The translations under genes and the position numbers were made by a program. Positions 18,493-27,842 of a stretch of DNA of 64,000 nucleotides are shown one piece after another. The notes under the pieces are model-generated. The model did no database searches. It was given only the letters and a program-made list of their open reading frames with translations, and was not told the origin of the DNA. This DNA is from Chryseobacterium sp. StRB126. Lineage in GTDB: Bacteria; Bacteroidota; Bacteroidia; Flavobacteriales; Weeksellaceae. The stretch is taken from assembly GCF_000829375.1 (NCBI RefSeq), contig NZ_AP014624.1:3224001-3288000 (forward strand), written 5' to 3'. Each line of letters starts with the position of its first letter. Within the stretch, counting starts at the first letter, position 1.

Positions 18493-19899
18493 TCAGCTAT
18501 TATATAAAGCTAAATATTTTTCTGCAGATTTCTCCCATGCAAAATCAAAATTCATGTTGGCATGAATAAGTTCTTCCATTATTCCTTTCTGATTATAGAT
18601 CCCAAGCGCTCTGTTCATCGCATGTACAATATCATCTACACCGGGATATGTAAAATTCAGTCCTGCTCCACCGGTTGAAATATCTTCTACAGTATCTTTT
18701 AATCCACCGGTATACCTTACTACCGGAACGGTTCCATACCTCATAGAGTACATCTGATTTAAACCACATGGTTCTACTCTTGATGGCATCAACAGAAAGT
18801 CTGCCGAGGCATAAATCTTATGAGAAAGATGTTCTTTATATCCTAAATCCAAAGCAAAGTTGGTATAGGTATAATCGTATTCCTTAAGTTTATTCTCAAT
18901 ATAAGTATTTCCTGAGCCAAGAATCATAATATTTAAAGCTCCGTAGCTTTGTTTGATGCTTTTCCATACTACATCCGGTAACAAATCTGCTCCTTTTTCC
19001 GTAGCAAACCTTCCGATGAATGCAAACAGGGGAAGTTTCGGATTCAGTCCATATTCTTTACAAAGCTTTTGTTTATTTTTCTTCTTTTGGGCTACAGCAT
19101 TTTTACTGTTAAAGTTAAAATCCAGCATCGGATCGGTTTCCGGGTTCCAGACTTCGGCATCAATTCCGTTGATGATTCCATACGCTTTCCCAAATTCCTG
19201 GCGAACCAGACTTTCAAGTCCACGGAAACTAATGAAAAGTTCTTCCAGATATCCTTCAGATACTGTGGTAAAAGCATGTGAACATTTAATCATACTTGCC
19301 AAGGGGTTCATAAAACCATTCCAATCCATTAATCCCCATTTATAGGCATCAAATGAAGGCATATAGTTCGCCATATTCCAGTTCATCATTCCCTGATATT
19401 CTCCATTATGAATAGTTCCAATGGTTTTTACTCCCTGCAGAAAGCTGAATTCCGGGCAATGTTCTACCATAAAAGGGACCAATCCTGTATGGTAATCATG
19501 ACAATGAAGAACATCTGGCCTTAATTCCATGGCGCATAACCAATGCAGAATACCTTGTTGAAAGGCCAAAAACTGAAAACTTTCATCCTGATAGCCATAA
19601 GGATTATCTCTATCCAACAGCCCGGGAATTCTCACCATGTAAAGTTCAAACCCCAACACATTGGTCTTTTCCTTCATAACCTGAACCTGCAGCATATTGG
19701 ATCTCTGATGAATAAACCCGTCAAATACCACCTCAAATTCATGTTCATGAACAAATGGTTTGTTATACCAAGGCATTACCACCTTGGCATCTATTCCTTT
19801 TACTTTATTCTGATATTTTGGAAGTGCCCCGACAACGTCTGCCAGCCCACCCACTTTTGCTATAGGATAACATTCTGTGCTTAAATGATAAATAACCAT
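18493..19899 (-). CDS. glgA: Glycogen synthase (ADP-glucose)
   Basis: The 468-residue protein is a GT5 glycogen synthase that extends alpha-1,4-glucan chains from ADP-glucose. The N-terminal KVGGLADV motif with K15 binds ADP-glucose. The C-terminal Rossmann half has the family regions IGRFATEKGADL and MPSRVEPCGLNQMYSMRYGT. It lies two bases after glgB and one base before the lipoprotein gene, so translation is probably coupled. Confidence 0.95.
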   Translation of the reverse strand: MVIYHLSTECYPIAKVGGLADVVGALPKYQNKVKGIDAKVVMPWYNKPFVHEHEFEVVFDGFIHQRSNMLQVQVMKEKTNVLGFELYMVRIPGLLDRDNPYGYQDESFQFLAFQQGILHWLCAMELRPDVLHCHDYHTGLVPFMVEHCPEFSFLQGVKTIGTIHNGEYQGMMNWNMANYMPSFDAYKWGLMDWNGFMNPLASMIKCSHAFTTVSEGYLEELFISFRGLESLVRQEFGKAYGIINGIDAEVWNPETDPMLDFNFNSKNAVAQKKKNKQKLCKEYGLNPKLPLFAFIGRFATEKGADLLPDVVWKSIKQSYGALNIMILGSGNTYIENKLKEYDYTYTNFALDLGYKEHLSHKIYASADFLLMPSRVEPCGLNQMYSMRYGTVPVVRYTGGLKDTVEDISTGGAGLNFTYPGVDDIVHAMNRALGIYNQKGIMEELIHANMNFDFAWEKSAEKYLALYNS

Positions 19900-19901
19900 T
19901 T

Positions 19902-21851
19902 TTATCTTCTGTGTTTAATTCTGTGTAATTTATACTTTTTATCTTTTTGCTGCCTCAAAATAATTCCTGCCAAAGGCGGTAATTTAATGGTCATAAACTG
20001 TTGCTGTTCTCTTCCGTCTTCATATTTTTCCTCCAATACTTCGGATATCATTCCACTTCCGCTGTATATTTCATCATCGGAGTTAAAAACTACTTCCCAA
20101 TGGGTTCCGTTGGGAATCTTTATTTTGTAATCCAATACTTTTGGAGCCAGATTTAAGATTGTCATCAGGACATCATCTTTTCTTTTTCCTTTCCTGAGAT
20201 AAACATACACAGAGTTTTCAAGATCATCTGCCTCTATCCATTCAAATCCATGTTTATCAAACTGGTTTTCATATAAAGCGGATTCAGTTCTGTATAAATG
20301 ATTCAGCTTTTTCACCAGATCTTGCAATCCTTTGTGAACCGGATATTCCAACAGGTGCCAATCCAGACTTCGGGTAAAATTCCATTCGCTGGTTTGCCCA
20401 AATTCATCTCCCATAAAAAGCAACTTGGCTCCCGGATGGGTATACATATATACATACAAGGTACGAAGATTGGCAAATTTCTGCCATTCATCACCCTTCA
20501 TTTTATAGATCAGACTTGCTTTTCCGTGCACCACTTCATCATGAGACAAAGGCATCATATAATTTTCATTATACATGTACATGGAAGCAAATGTAAGTTT
20601 ATGATGATGGAACTTTCTGTTGACAAAATCTTCTTTGAAATAATCCAACGTATCATGCATCCAGCCCATCATCCATTTCATTCCAAAGCCTACACCTCCG
20701 TCATGAACAGGTTTGGTAAGCATTGGAAAATCTGAACTTTCTTCAGCGATCGTTATAATACTATTCCCAAATTCTTTGTAAACAGCAGTATTAAACTCCT
20801 GCAAAAAGGCTTTGGCTTCAAGATTGACGTTTTCACCATATATATTAGGTTCCCATTCCCCTTCATTCCTTGAATAATCCAGATGCAGCATTGAGGTAAC
20901 GGCATCTACACGAAGTCCGTCCGCATGATAACGATCCAGCCAGAACATCGCATTGGAAATAAGGAAAGATTTCACTTCATTTCGGCCGTAATTGAAGATA
21001 TGTGATTTCCAATCGGGATGAAACCCTTTTCTCGGATCTTCATGTTCATATAAATAGGAACCATCAAAGCGGTGAAGTCCATTAGCATCTCCTGGAAAAT
21101 GGGAAGGTACCCAATCCAGGATAACGCCTATATTATTTTGGTGAAGCTCATCAATCAGAAACATAAGATCCTGTGGTGACCCAAAACGTGAAGTAGCCGC
21201 ATAGAATCCTGTAATCTGATATCCCCAGCTTGGATCATAAGGATATTCCATCACCGGCATAAATTCTACATGCGTAAACTCCATTTCTTTTATATAAGGA
21301 ACGAGTTTCTTTGCAATATCACGATAGTTCAAAAATTGAGCAGGATTATCACCATCCCTTACCCATGAACCTAAATGTAATTCATAAACGGACATGGGTG
21401 CATCTAAGCTATTTTTCTCCCGACGGTTTTCCATCCAATCCTTATCATTCCATTCATACCAGGTTGTAGAAACCAGTGATGCTGCCTGAATGTTCTGTTC
21501 CCAGCTTAAGGCATAAGGGTCACTCTTTTCCAGAATCTCTCCTCTTGAAGTTTCAATAGCATATTTATATAAAGTTCCCCAGGGTAAGTCTTCTATAAAA
21601 CCTTCCCAGATCCCGGATTCGTCCCATCTTGGAAACAAAATATGATCTCTATGATTCCAGTTATTAAAGTCTCCTATCACAGAAACTTTTTTAGCATGAG
21701 GAGCCCAAACTGAAAAATAAACTCCCTTTACGCCATCCTTTTCTACAGAATGTGCTCCAAATTTACCATACAGCTTATAATGCCTACCTTCTTTAAAAAG
21801 ATACACATCATGATCGGTAAAAAGCGTATAGGTTTTAACAGAATTCATCAA
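19902..21851 (-). CDS. glgB: 1,4-alpha-glucan branching enzyme
   Basis: The 649-residue GH13 enzyme forms alpha-1,6 branches in glycogen. It has an N-terminal CBM48 domain (about 25-110, with VSVIGDFNNWN), the catalytic barrel with nucleophile D316 in DGLRVDAV and the acid/base Glu E370 in TIAEESSDFP, the LSHDEVVHG motif, and a C-terminal all-beta domain. It is first in the leftward glg operon. A second Met directly follows the first, so the start could be one codon later. Confidence 0.96.
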   Translation of the reverse strand: MMNSVKTYTLFTDHDVYLFKEGRHYKLYGKFGAHSVEKDGVKGVYFSVWAPHAKKVSVIGDFNNWNHRDHILFPRWDESGIWEGFIEDLPWGTLYKYAIETSRGEILEKSDPYALSWEQNIQAASLVSTTWYEWNDKDWMENRREKNSLDAPMSVYELHLGSWVRDGDNPAQFLNYRDIAKKLVPYIKEMEFTHVEFMPVMEYPYDPSWGYQITGFYAATSRFGSPQDLMFLIDELHQNNIGVILDWVPSHFPGDANGLHRFDGSYLYEHEDPRKGFHPDWKSHIFNYGRNEVKSFLISNAMFWLDRYHADGLRVDAVTSMLHLDYSRNEGEWEPNIYGENVNLEAKAFLQEFNTAVYKEFGNSIITIAEESSDFPMLTKPVHDGGVGFGMKWMMGWMHDTLDYFKEDFVNRKFHHHKLTFASMYMYNENYMMPLSHDEVVHGKASLIYKMKGDEWQKFANLRTLYVYMYTHPGAKLLFMGDEFGQTSEWNFTRSLDWHLLEYPVHKGLQDLVKKLNHLYRTESALYENQFDKHGFEWIEADDLENSVYVYLRKGKRKDDVLMTILNLAPKVLDYKIKIPNGTHWEVVFNSDDEIYSGSGMISEVLEEKYEDGREQQQFMTIKLPPLAGIILRQQKDKKYKLHRIKHRR

Positions 21852-22051
21852 GATCAGTTTGTATTTATATTTTGCCTGAAACTACGAAAAATACAGACAT
21901 TAGCGATTAATTATTCGTCAAATAATTATCAAGTTAGTTTCCTTCTTTCGTTTCCTATCAAATATATCATTTTTTTAATTCACTTTTTTATGATTCCCAA
22001 ACAATCTTTTTTTATAAATTTAGCAACATAACAATTTATTAAACATTTAGG

Positions 22052-23173
22052 ATGAGGTTCGAACTTTATACTGATGAAAAAGATGATAGACCAGTATTTA
22101 TCACCGGGAATTTCAACAATTGGAATCCCAAAGACTACTATTACCAGCTCCAGCAATCAGATTCCCATCATTATTTCATAGAAATTGAAGATGAAAAACT
22201 AGCTGATGAAATTGAATACAAGTTCACCAAAGGAGGCTGGGAAAATGTAGAATTGGATAAATACGGCAATATCACTCCTAACCGGAAAGTAAAAAAATCA
22301 CTTCGGAAAACATCTGATACCATCGAAAAGTGGAGGTTAAACTGGGGACCTTTCAAGGAAGAGTTCTTTCCCATTGCCGAAGTTATTTCTGAAAAATTTT
22401 ATATCCCGCAACTGGATCGTTACCGCAAAATCTGGGCACTACTTCCTTATGATTATCAAACTTCGGATAAGAGCTACCCTGTTTTATATCTTCAGGATGC
22501 TCAAAACCTATTCAATGAAGGAAGTGGTTTCGGAAACTGGGAAATTGACAAAAAACTGTCTATCCTTGCGGAATACGGAAGAGGAGATATTATCATTGTG
22601 GCTATAGAACATGGAAGTGAGGATAGAATCAAGGAATATATTTTTGATAATGACAATGTAGCCAATGGCTCGGAAGGCAAGAAATACATCCGTTTTATTA
22701 CGGACACCTTAAAACCTTATGTAGATGAAAATTACAGAACTAAAAAAGACCGTGACAATACCGGGATAGGTGGCAGCTCATTGGGAGCATTAATCAGTAT
22801 CTACAGCGGATTTCTTTATCCAGAAGTTTATTCCAAGCTGTTGATCTTCTCCCCTTCTCTTTGGGTAGAACCGAATAATAACTTTCCTATGATGAGTTTC
22901 CGGGTTCCGTTTAAAACAAAAATATACTTATATGGCGGCGGTCAGGAAGGCTCTAAAATGGTTAAAAGAATTCATATTTTTGAGGAGTATCTGAAAAGAT
23001 GGGAGAAAAAGAACCTTTTCGATTTTGAATTCAGAACCAATATCAATCCTGACGGAACCCACAGTGAATTTTACTGGTCACAGGAATTCCCCAGAGCTAT
23101 TGAATGGCTGTTCTATGACAATACCGAAAATCCTGTTGAAGTAAAACCACAACAACAAAGCATTAAGAACTAA
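22052..23173 (+). CDS. Alpha/beta-hydrolase esterase with an N-terminal glycogen-binding-like domain
   Basis: The 373-residue protein has two parts. Residues 1-100 resemble a CBM48/CBM20 beta domain: VFITGNFNNWNP is strikingly close to the VIGDFNNWNH segment in the neighbouring GlgB. Residues 105-365 form an esterase-D-like alpha/beta hydrolase with nucleophile S243 in GGSSLG. Members of this family include carbohydrate esterases and enterochelin-esterase-like proteins. It reads away from the glycogen operon 200 bases apart and has no signal peptide, so a cytoplasmic ester substrate, possibly bound to glycogen, is plausible but unproven. The M17 peptidase gene follows after 5 bases. Confidence 0.85.
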   Translation: MRFELYTDEKDDRPVFITGNFNNWNPKDYYYQLQQSDSHHYFIEIEDEKLADEIEYKFTKGGWENVELDKYGNITPNRKVKKSLRKTSDTIEKWRLNWGPFKEEFFPIAEVISEKFYIPQLDRYRKIWALLPYDYQTSDKSYPVLYLQDAQNLFNEGSGFGNWEIDKKLSILAEYGRGDIIIVAIEHGSEDRIKEYIFDNDNVANGSEGKKYIRFITDTLKPYVDENYRTKKDRDNTGIGGSSLGALISIYSGFLYPEVYSKLLIFSPSLWVEPNNNFPMMSFRVPFKTKIYLYGGGQEGSKMVKRIHIFEEYLKRWEKKNLFDFEFRTNINPDGTHSEFYWSQEFPRAIEWLFYDNTENPVEVKPQQQSIKN

Positions 23174-23178
23174 ATTTT

Positions 23179-24594
23179 ATGAAACTAATCAACAAAAAAA
23201 ATAAAAACTATACCCAGGTTTTCCATTTATTCACGGAAGAAGAATGGACCAAAACAAGTAAAAATTTCAATAAAAATATTGCTACATTCTTCACGGGAAA
23301 AAAGTATGAGGTTTTCATCAATGCTCATGAAGAAGGAATCACTTACTTTATTGGATTAGGAAAATCCACTTTACAGAATTTCGAGCTACAGCAGGTTGCC
23401 GTAAGGTTTTCACAAACTCAAAAAGAAAAGCTACAAGGCGTTCCTACTTTATTACTTGCAGATTTCCTCAATGAAAAACAGTTTGAAGAGTTTTTGAAGG
23501 GGTTGCTCATCGGGACCTACAATTATCCTTTTGAAAAAAATCATCCTTTCTGGAACACAAAATTTGAACTTCATTTTGAGAGCTTAAGTCAGAAAAAACT
23601 GGATGAAATCAGTCGGAAAGCTGAAGCTTTAAGCAACGGACAAATCGCCTGTCAGGAATGGATAAATAAACCTGCCAATCTAAAAAGACCAGATACTTTC
23701 AGTTTATACCTTAAAAATCTAGCTAAAAAACATGAGTTAAAGTACACCGTTTTTAACCGAAAGAAATGCGAAGAACTTGGTCTGGGAGCTTACCTTGCCG
23801 TTAATCAGGGAAGTGCCCATGATGCAGCTTTCACCATTTTAGAATATAAAACAACGGCTAAAAATGCCAAAACCTTTGGATTGGTAGGGAAATGTGTTCT
23901 TTTTGATACTGGAGGAATTTCTCTGAAACCCTTTACCAATATGCATTATATGAAATCTGACATGGGTGGGGCAACAGCTGTTGTAGGAAGTTTAATTTAT
24001 GCAGCAGAGATGAAATTACCGGTTAATATCGTCGCTGTTCTTCCCATTACAGACAATGCTATTTCTGAAAAAGCTTTGCTTCCAAGTGATGTCATTACTG
24101 CTTATAACGGAAAAACCATTGAAGTGATGGACACTGATGCAGAAGGCAGACTGATTCTTGCCGACGGACTTTCCTATTTAGCCAAAAACTACAAAACAGA
24201 TTTCCTGATTGATCTGGCTACTTTGACAGGAAGCTCAGTAAGAATGTTTGGAGATACCTGCGGGGCCCTATTTTCCAATAATGAAGAGCTGAAAAACCTT
24301 TTGATAAAAACCGGAGATCACACCAACCAAAGACTCTGGAATCTACCGTTATGGGATATCTGGAAAGACGATATACAATCTGATGTAGCCGACTTAAAAA
24401 ACATGTCTCTAAAACCCATTGGCGACTGTATTATTGCCGCCAAATTCTTAGAGCATTTCATTGATAATCATCCTAGATGGGCCCATTTGGATATCGCTGG
24501 AGTAGCTTTTGGAAATGTAGGGTATGCCAAAGAAAAAGCAGCTACCGGTTATGGGGTTCAATTGCTCACGGATTTAATCGAAAATTATCACTAA
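23179..24594 (+). CDS. Leucyl aminopeptidase family protein (M17)
   Basis: The 471-residue protein is an M17 metallo-aminopeptidase that removes N-terminal residues from peptides. The metal-binding signature is DTDAEGRL with D318, D320, E322 and R324; the usual leading Asn of the signature is Asp here, as in some family members. A KCVLFDTGGISLKP segment gives further metal ligands and the catalytic Lys. The N-terminal half (1-160) is poorly conserved, as usual. It is co-directional with the upstream esterase and lies 140 bases before the ATP-grasp gene cluster, where it may trim peptide products. Confidence 0.92.
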   Translation: MKLINKKNKNYTQVFHLFTEEEWTKTSKNFNKNIATFFTGKKYEVFINAHEEGITYFIGLGKSTLQNFELQQVAVRFSQTQKEKLQGVPTLLLADFLNEKQFEEFLKGLLIGTYNYPFEKNHPFWNTKFELHFESLSQKKLDEISRKAEALSNGQIACQEWINKPANLKRPDTFSLYLKNLAKKHELKYTVFNRKKCEELGLGAYLAVNQGSAHDAAFTILEYKTTAKNAKTFGLVGKCVLFDTGGISLKPFTNMHYMKSDMGGATAVVGSLIYAAEMKLPVNIVAVLPITDNAISEKALLPSDVITAYNGKTIEVMDTDAEGRLILADGLSYLAKNYKTDFLIDLATLTGSSVRMFGDTCGALFSNNEELKNLLIKTGDHTNQRLWNLPLWDIWKDDIQSDVADLKNMSLKPIGDCIIAAKFLEHFIDNHPRWAHLDIAGVAFGNVGYAKEKAATGYGVQLLTDLIENYH

Positions 24595-24697
24595 AAATTA
24601 GTTTATTAGAAAAATTCTCTGTATACTTGATTAGTGATTTATAAAAGTATATCATATTTCAATTTTTGATATTAATCAAATAATAAAGAATTGCTTT

Positions 24698-24705
24698 TAT
24701 TTTTG
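24698..24705 (+). promoter_or_regulatory. -7 element for the ligase gene cluster
   Basis: TATTTTTG matches TAnnTTTG and lies 30 bases before the ATG of the first ATP-grasp gene, giving a leader of about 25 bases. A TTTG at 24665-24668 is too far away for a normal -33 element. Confidence 0.4.
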
Positions 24706-24734
24706 ATAATTCACTAAAAACTAAAAAACATTAT

Positions 24735-25949
24735 ATGGAGGAGAAAATTATAGTATGTATTTCGTGCTATTACAAGGGCTATGATTTCATGGACGAAATG
24801 AAGCGGCTCAGTAATAAAATCATCTTAGTAACATCAGAAAATCTTAAAGAAAAAAACTGGCCCTGGCATGCCATTGATGAGGTATTTTATATGCCCGAGA
24901 TTAAACCATCTGTGTGGAATCTTGAACACCTGATCCAAGGATTTTCACACCTGATGAAAACCAGAAAAGTAGACGCTGTAGTCGCTCTTGATGACTACGA
25001 CGTAGAAAAGGCTGCCCTGATCCGGGAAACCTTCCGTATTCCAGGAATGGGACAAACTACCCACCGTTATTTTAGAGATAAACTGGCAATGCGTCAAAAA
25101 GCTAAGGATTCAGGCATTAATGTTCCGGAATTCACAGCTGTTTTCAATGACGATACCGTGAATGAATTTGTAGAAAAAGTTCCTGCACCTTGGGTACTGA
25201 AACCACGCTCAGAAGCCTCTGCATCAGGAATTAAAAAAATATTAGCCAAAGAACAGCTTCATGAAGCATTAGAAGTGCTTGGTGAAGAACGTCATCTTTT
25301 CCTGCTGGAAAGCTTTAAACCGGGAGATGTGTATCATGTGGACAGCCTTACCTTCAATAAGGAAATTGTCTTTACCTCTGCATCAAAGTATCTTGCTCCT
25401 CCAATGCAGGTTTCTCATGAAGGTGGTGTTTTCAGATCCAAAACATTAGGAAGATATTCTGATGAATTCAAAGCATTGGAGGAGATCAATTCCAGAGTAC
25501 TTTCCAACTTCGGACTTTTGAACGGAGCTACCCATACAGAATTCATCCGCGGAAAAGAAGATGGAAAATGGTATTTTCTTGAAACTTCCTCAAGAGTAGG
25601 CGGTGCCCACATTCCTGATTTGGTGGAAGCCTCAAGCGGCATCAATATCTGGCGAGAATGGGCTAAGATTGAGGATGCTCTGTTAAGGAAAAAAAACTAT
25701 AGCGTTTCCGCTCCAACAGGATATTACTCAGGGCTTATTGTTGCTCTTATCAAGGATAAAGAACCTGATTACAGCAAATTTGAATGTGAGGAAGCAGTAA
25801 AATTCCTTCCTATAGATTACCATGTGGGGATTGTTTACAAATCCACTGATGCTGCTGTAGTAGAAGAAAGACTAGACGATGCCGCAGAAAAGATTAATGC
25901 AGAAATGCTTAACATTCTTCCTCCTAAAATCAGCAAATTAAGCAGTTAA
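24735..25949 (+). CDS. ATP-grasp domain carboxylate-amine ligase
   Basis: The 404-residue protein has a typical ATP-grasp layout: a pre-ATP-grasp N-terminal domain (1-115), an ATP-binding loop in WVLKPRSEASASGI (153-166), and metal-binding residues in HTEFIRG (about 266) and FLETSSRVGG (about 281-290). These enzymes activate a carboxylate as acyl-phosphate and couple it to an amine. It opens a run of ligase, esterase and amidotransferase genes to 36,681, so it probably makes one amide bond in a shared product. Substrates are unknown. Confidence 0.88.
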   Translation: MEEKIIVCISCYYKGYDFMDEMKRLSNKIILVTSENLKEKNWPWHAIDEVFYMPEIKPSVWNLEHLIQGFSHLMKTRKVDAVVALDDYDVEKAALIRETFRIPGMGQTTHRYFRDKLAMRQKAKDSGINVPEFTAVFNDDTVNEFVEKVPAPWVLKPRSEASASGIKKILAKEQLHEALEVLGEERHLFLLESFKPGDVYHVDSLTFNKEIVFTSASKYLAPPMQVSHEGGVFRSKTLGRYSDEFKALEEINSRVLSNFGLLNGATHTEFIRGKEDGKWYFLETSSRVGGAHIPDLVEASSGINIWREWAKIEDALLRKKNYSVSAPTGYYSGLIVALIKDKEPDYSKFECEEAVKFLPIDYHVGIVYKSTDAAVVEERLDDAAEKINAEMLNILPPKISKLSS

Positions 25950-25979
25950 TTATATATAACCATTAAAGTAAAAGTCTAC

Positions 25980-26693
25980 ATGCCTCATATAGAACATACA
26001 GATTACTATTCCAACATTTTGGGAACAAGCCTTAAAGTAGAAGTGACCGGACATTACGGCCATCCTATCATTATGTTTCCGACCTCCCAAGGACAATATA
26101 CCCAAAACCATGATTTTCATCTTAACGGAAGTATCAATTGGTTTATAGAACAGGGAAAAGTAAAGCTTTATAATATTCAGACCATTGACAGCTGGAGTTT
26201 TTATGATGAGAAAATATCTCCGCAGCAGAGAATTAAAAACTATGAGCGCTATGTACAGTTTTTGATATTGGAATTCGTTCCCTACATCCAAAAGCTCCAT
26301 AAAACCCATCGTGTAGCAGTAGCCGGAGCCAGTTTTGGAGGTTATCATGCAGCCAATTTTGCTTTTAGGTTTCCGGACGTAGTTTCTCATTTATTTTGTC
26401 TGTCTGGAGCTTTTAGCATAAGAAATTTTATGGACGGCTATTCTGATGATCTCGTATATTTCAACTGTCCAAGGGAATTTATAAGAAATGATGAATCCTG
26501 GAAATATAAACATATGCATATTGTGTTGAGTACTTCTGACCAGGATATCTGTAAAGACAAGAATATTGAAATGGCTGAAATCTTAAGGGTAAAAGGCATT
26601 GATTTCTGGTATGATGAAAGAAAATGGATTGGTCACGACTGGCCATTGTGGAGAATGGTTTTCCCAACCTTTATTGGAACTTATTTTTCTTAA
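25980..26693 (+). CDS. Small alpha/beta hydrolase (esterase family)
   Basis: The 237-residue protein is an esterase-D/PHB-depolymerase-like hydrolase, with nucleophile S118 in VAGASFGGYH and a probable catalytic H219 in IGHDWPLW. It has no signal peptide, so it acts in the cytoplasm. It lies 30 bases after the first ATP-grasp gene and before the second. Esterases of this type recur beside ATP-grasp amide-ligase genes in Bacteroidetes, where they may release or proofread an intermediate; this is inference. Confidence 0.85.
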   Translation: MPHIEHTDYYSNILGTSLKVEVTGHYGHPIIMFPTSQGQYTQNHDFHLNGSINWFIEQGKVKLYNIQTIDSWSFYDEKISPQQRIKNYERYVQFLILEFVPYIQKLHKTHRVAVAGASFGGYHAANFAFRFPDVVSHLFCLSGAFSIRNFMDGYSDDLVYFNCPREFIRNDESWKYKHMHIVLSTSDQDICKDKNIEMAEILRVKGIDFWYDERKWIGHDWPLWRMVFPTFIGTYFS

Positions 26694-26858
26694 AAAACAT
26701 CCAAATAAAAAAATTAGTTGATAAAATAGCTTAAGTGTTTAAAATAAAGATTTTTAAATTAAAAAGAGAATCAATGTTTTAACGCTTAAGTTTTAAAAAA
26801 TATGAAGAATCACAGATTCTGTTGAAAAATAAAATATACCCATTTAAAAACAAAAATT
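26694..26858. repeat. Intergenic inverted motif with CTTAAGYGTT words
   Basis: GCTTAAGTGTTTAAA (from 26729) and, inverted, TTTTAACGCTTAAG (ending 26790) face each other, about 50 bases apart. A perfect AGAATC-ACA-GATTCT hairpin follows at 26806-26820. The same CTTAAGTGTT word occurs twice in the gap at 29,832-30,078, so the two gaps in this cluster share an element. Confidence 0.4.
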
Positions 26859-27812
26859 ATGACAAAAAAAGTAGGAATTCTATTCGGTATGGAAGACACA
26901 TTTCCCTGGGCATTTATAGACAAAGTAAATGAATTGGGAGGTGGAGATATCGTGGCTGAACCTGTTACTATTGACAAATTAGAACAAGGGGCAGATTATG
27001 GTTATGCAGTAATCATCGACAGAATTTCGCAGGATGTTCCCTTTTACAGAGCCTATCTGAAAAACGCTGCGCTTAACGGCACCTACGTTATCAATAACCC
27101 CTTTTGGTGGAGTGCAGACGAAAAATTTTTCAACAATGCTCTGATGAGCAAGCTCGGAATTCCGTTACCGAAAACCGTACTGCTTCCATCACATGAAAGA
27201 CCAACCGATACTTCGGAAACTTCATTCAGAAACCTGAAATTTCCACATGACTGGGAATATATTTTTAATTATGTTGGATTCCCGGCCTATATGAAACCTC
27301 ACGATGGTGGTGGCTGGAAGAGTGTTTACAGAGTTGAAAATCCGGATGATCTTTGGAACAAACTTGGAGAAACGGAACAACTGGTGATGATGGTTCAGGA
27401 GGAAATTGTCTTCGATGATTATTACAGGGTATATTGCCTGGGTAGAAAATATGTTCACATCATGCCGTATGAGCCTAGAAACCCGCATCACCTGAGGTAT
27501 GCCACTACTCATCAGACACAAGGCAAAGAGCTTGAAAAATTATTGAAAACCATTCATGATTATACAATCAAAATGAATGAAGCATTAGGATACGATTTCA
27601 ATACCGTAGAATTTGCTGTAAGAGACGGAATTCCTTATGCTATCGATTTCTGTAATCCTGCTCCGGATGCAGACAGAAATTCAGTGGGAGAAGAGAATTT
27701 TGCATGGATTATAGAGCATGCTGCTAAACTGGCGATTGAAAAAGCCAAGGAATATGTTCCTGGAAAACCCAATATCACTTGGGGAACCTTTGTGAAAGAT
27801 TCCATAAAATAA
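26859..27812 (+). CDS. ATP-grasp ligase, RimK-like
   Basis: The 317-residue protein is a second, shorter ATP-grasp enzyme. The ATP lid region is AYMKPHDGGGWKSVYRV (about 145-161), and the catalytic metal-site segments are NTVEFAVRDG and IDFCNPAPD (about 249-270). It lacks a recognisable peptide-binding extension. It is followed after 30 bases by the GCS2-type ligase, so the two may act in successive steps. RimK-like enzymes add amino acids to carboxylates; the substrate here is unknown. Confidence 0.85.
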   Translation: MTKKVGILFGMEDTFPWAFIDKVNELGGGDIVAEPVTIDKLEQGADYGYAVIIDRISQDVPFYRAYLKNAALNGTYVINNPFWWSADEKFFNNALMSKLGIPLPKTVLLPSHERPTDTSETSFRNLKFPHDWEYIFNYVGFPAYMKPHDGGGWKSVYRVENPDDLWNKLGETEQLVMMVQEEIVFDDYYRVYCLGRKYVHIMPYEPRNPHHLRYATTHQTQGKELEKLLKTIHDYTIKMNEALGYDFNTVEFAVRDGIPYAIDFCNPAPDADRNSVGEENFAWIIEHAAKLAIEKAKEYVPGKPNITWGTFVKDSIK

Positions 27813-27842
27813 TATTGAAAAAGAATAAAAAAACACAAGACA

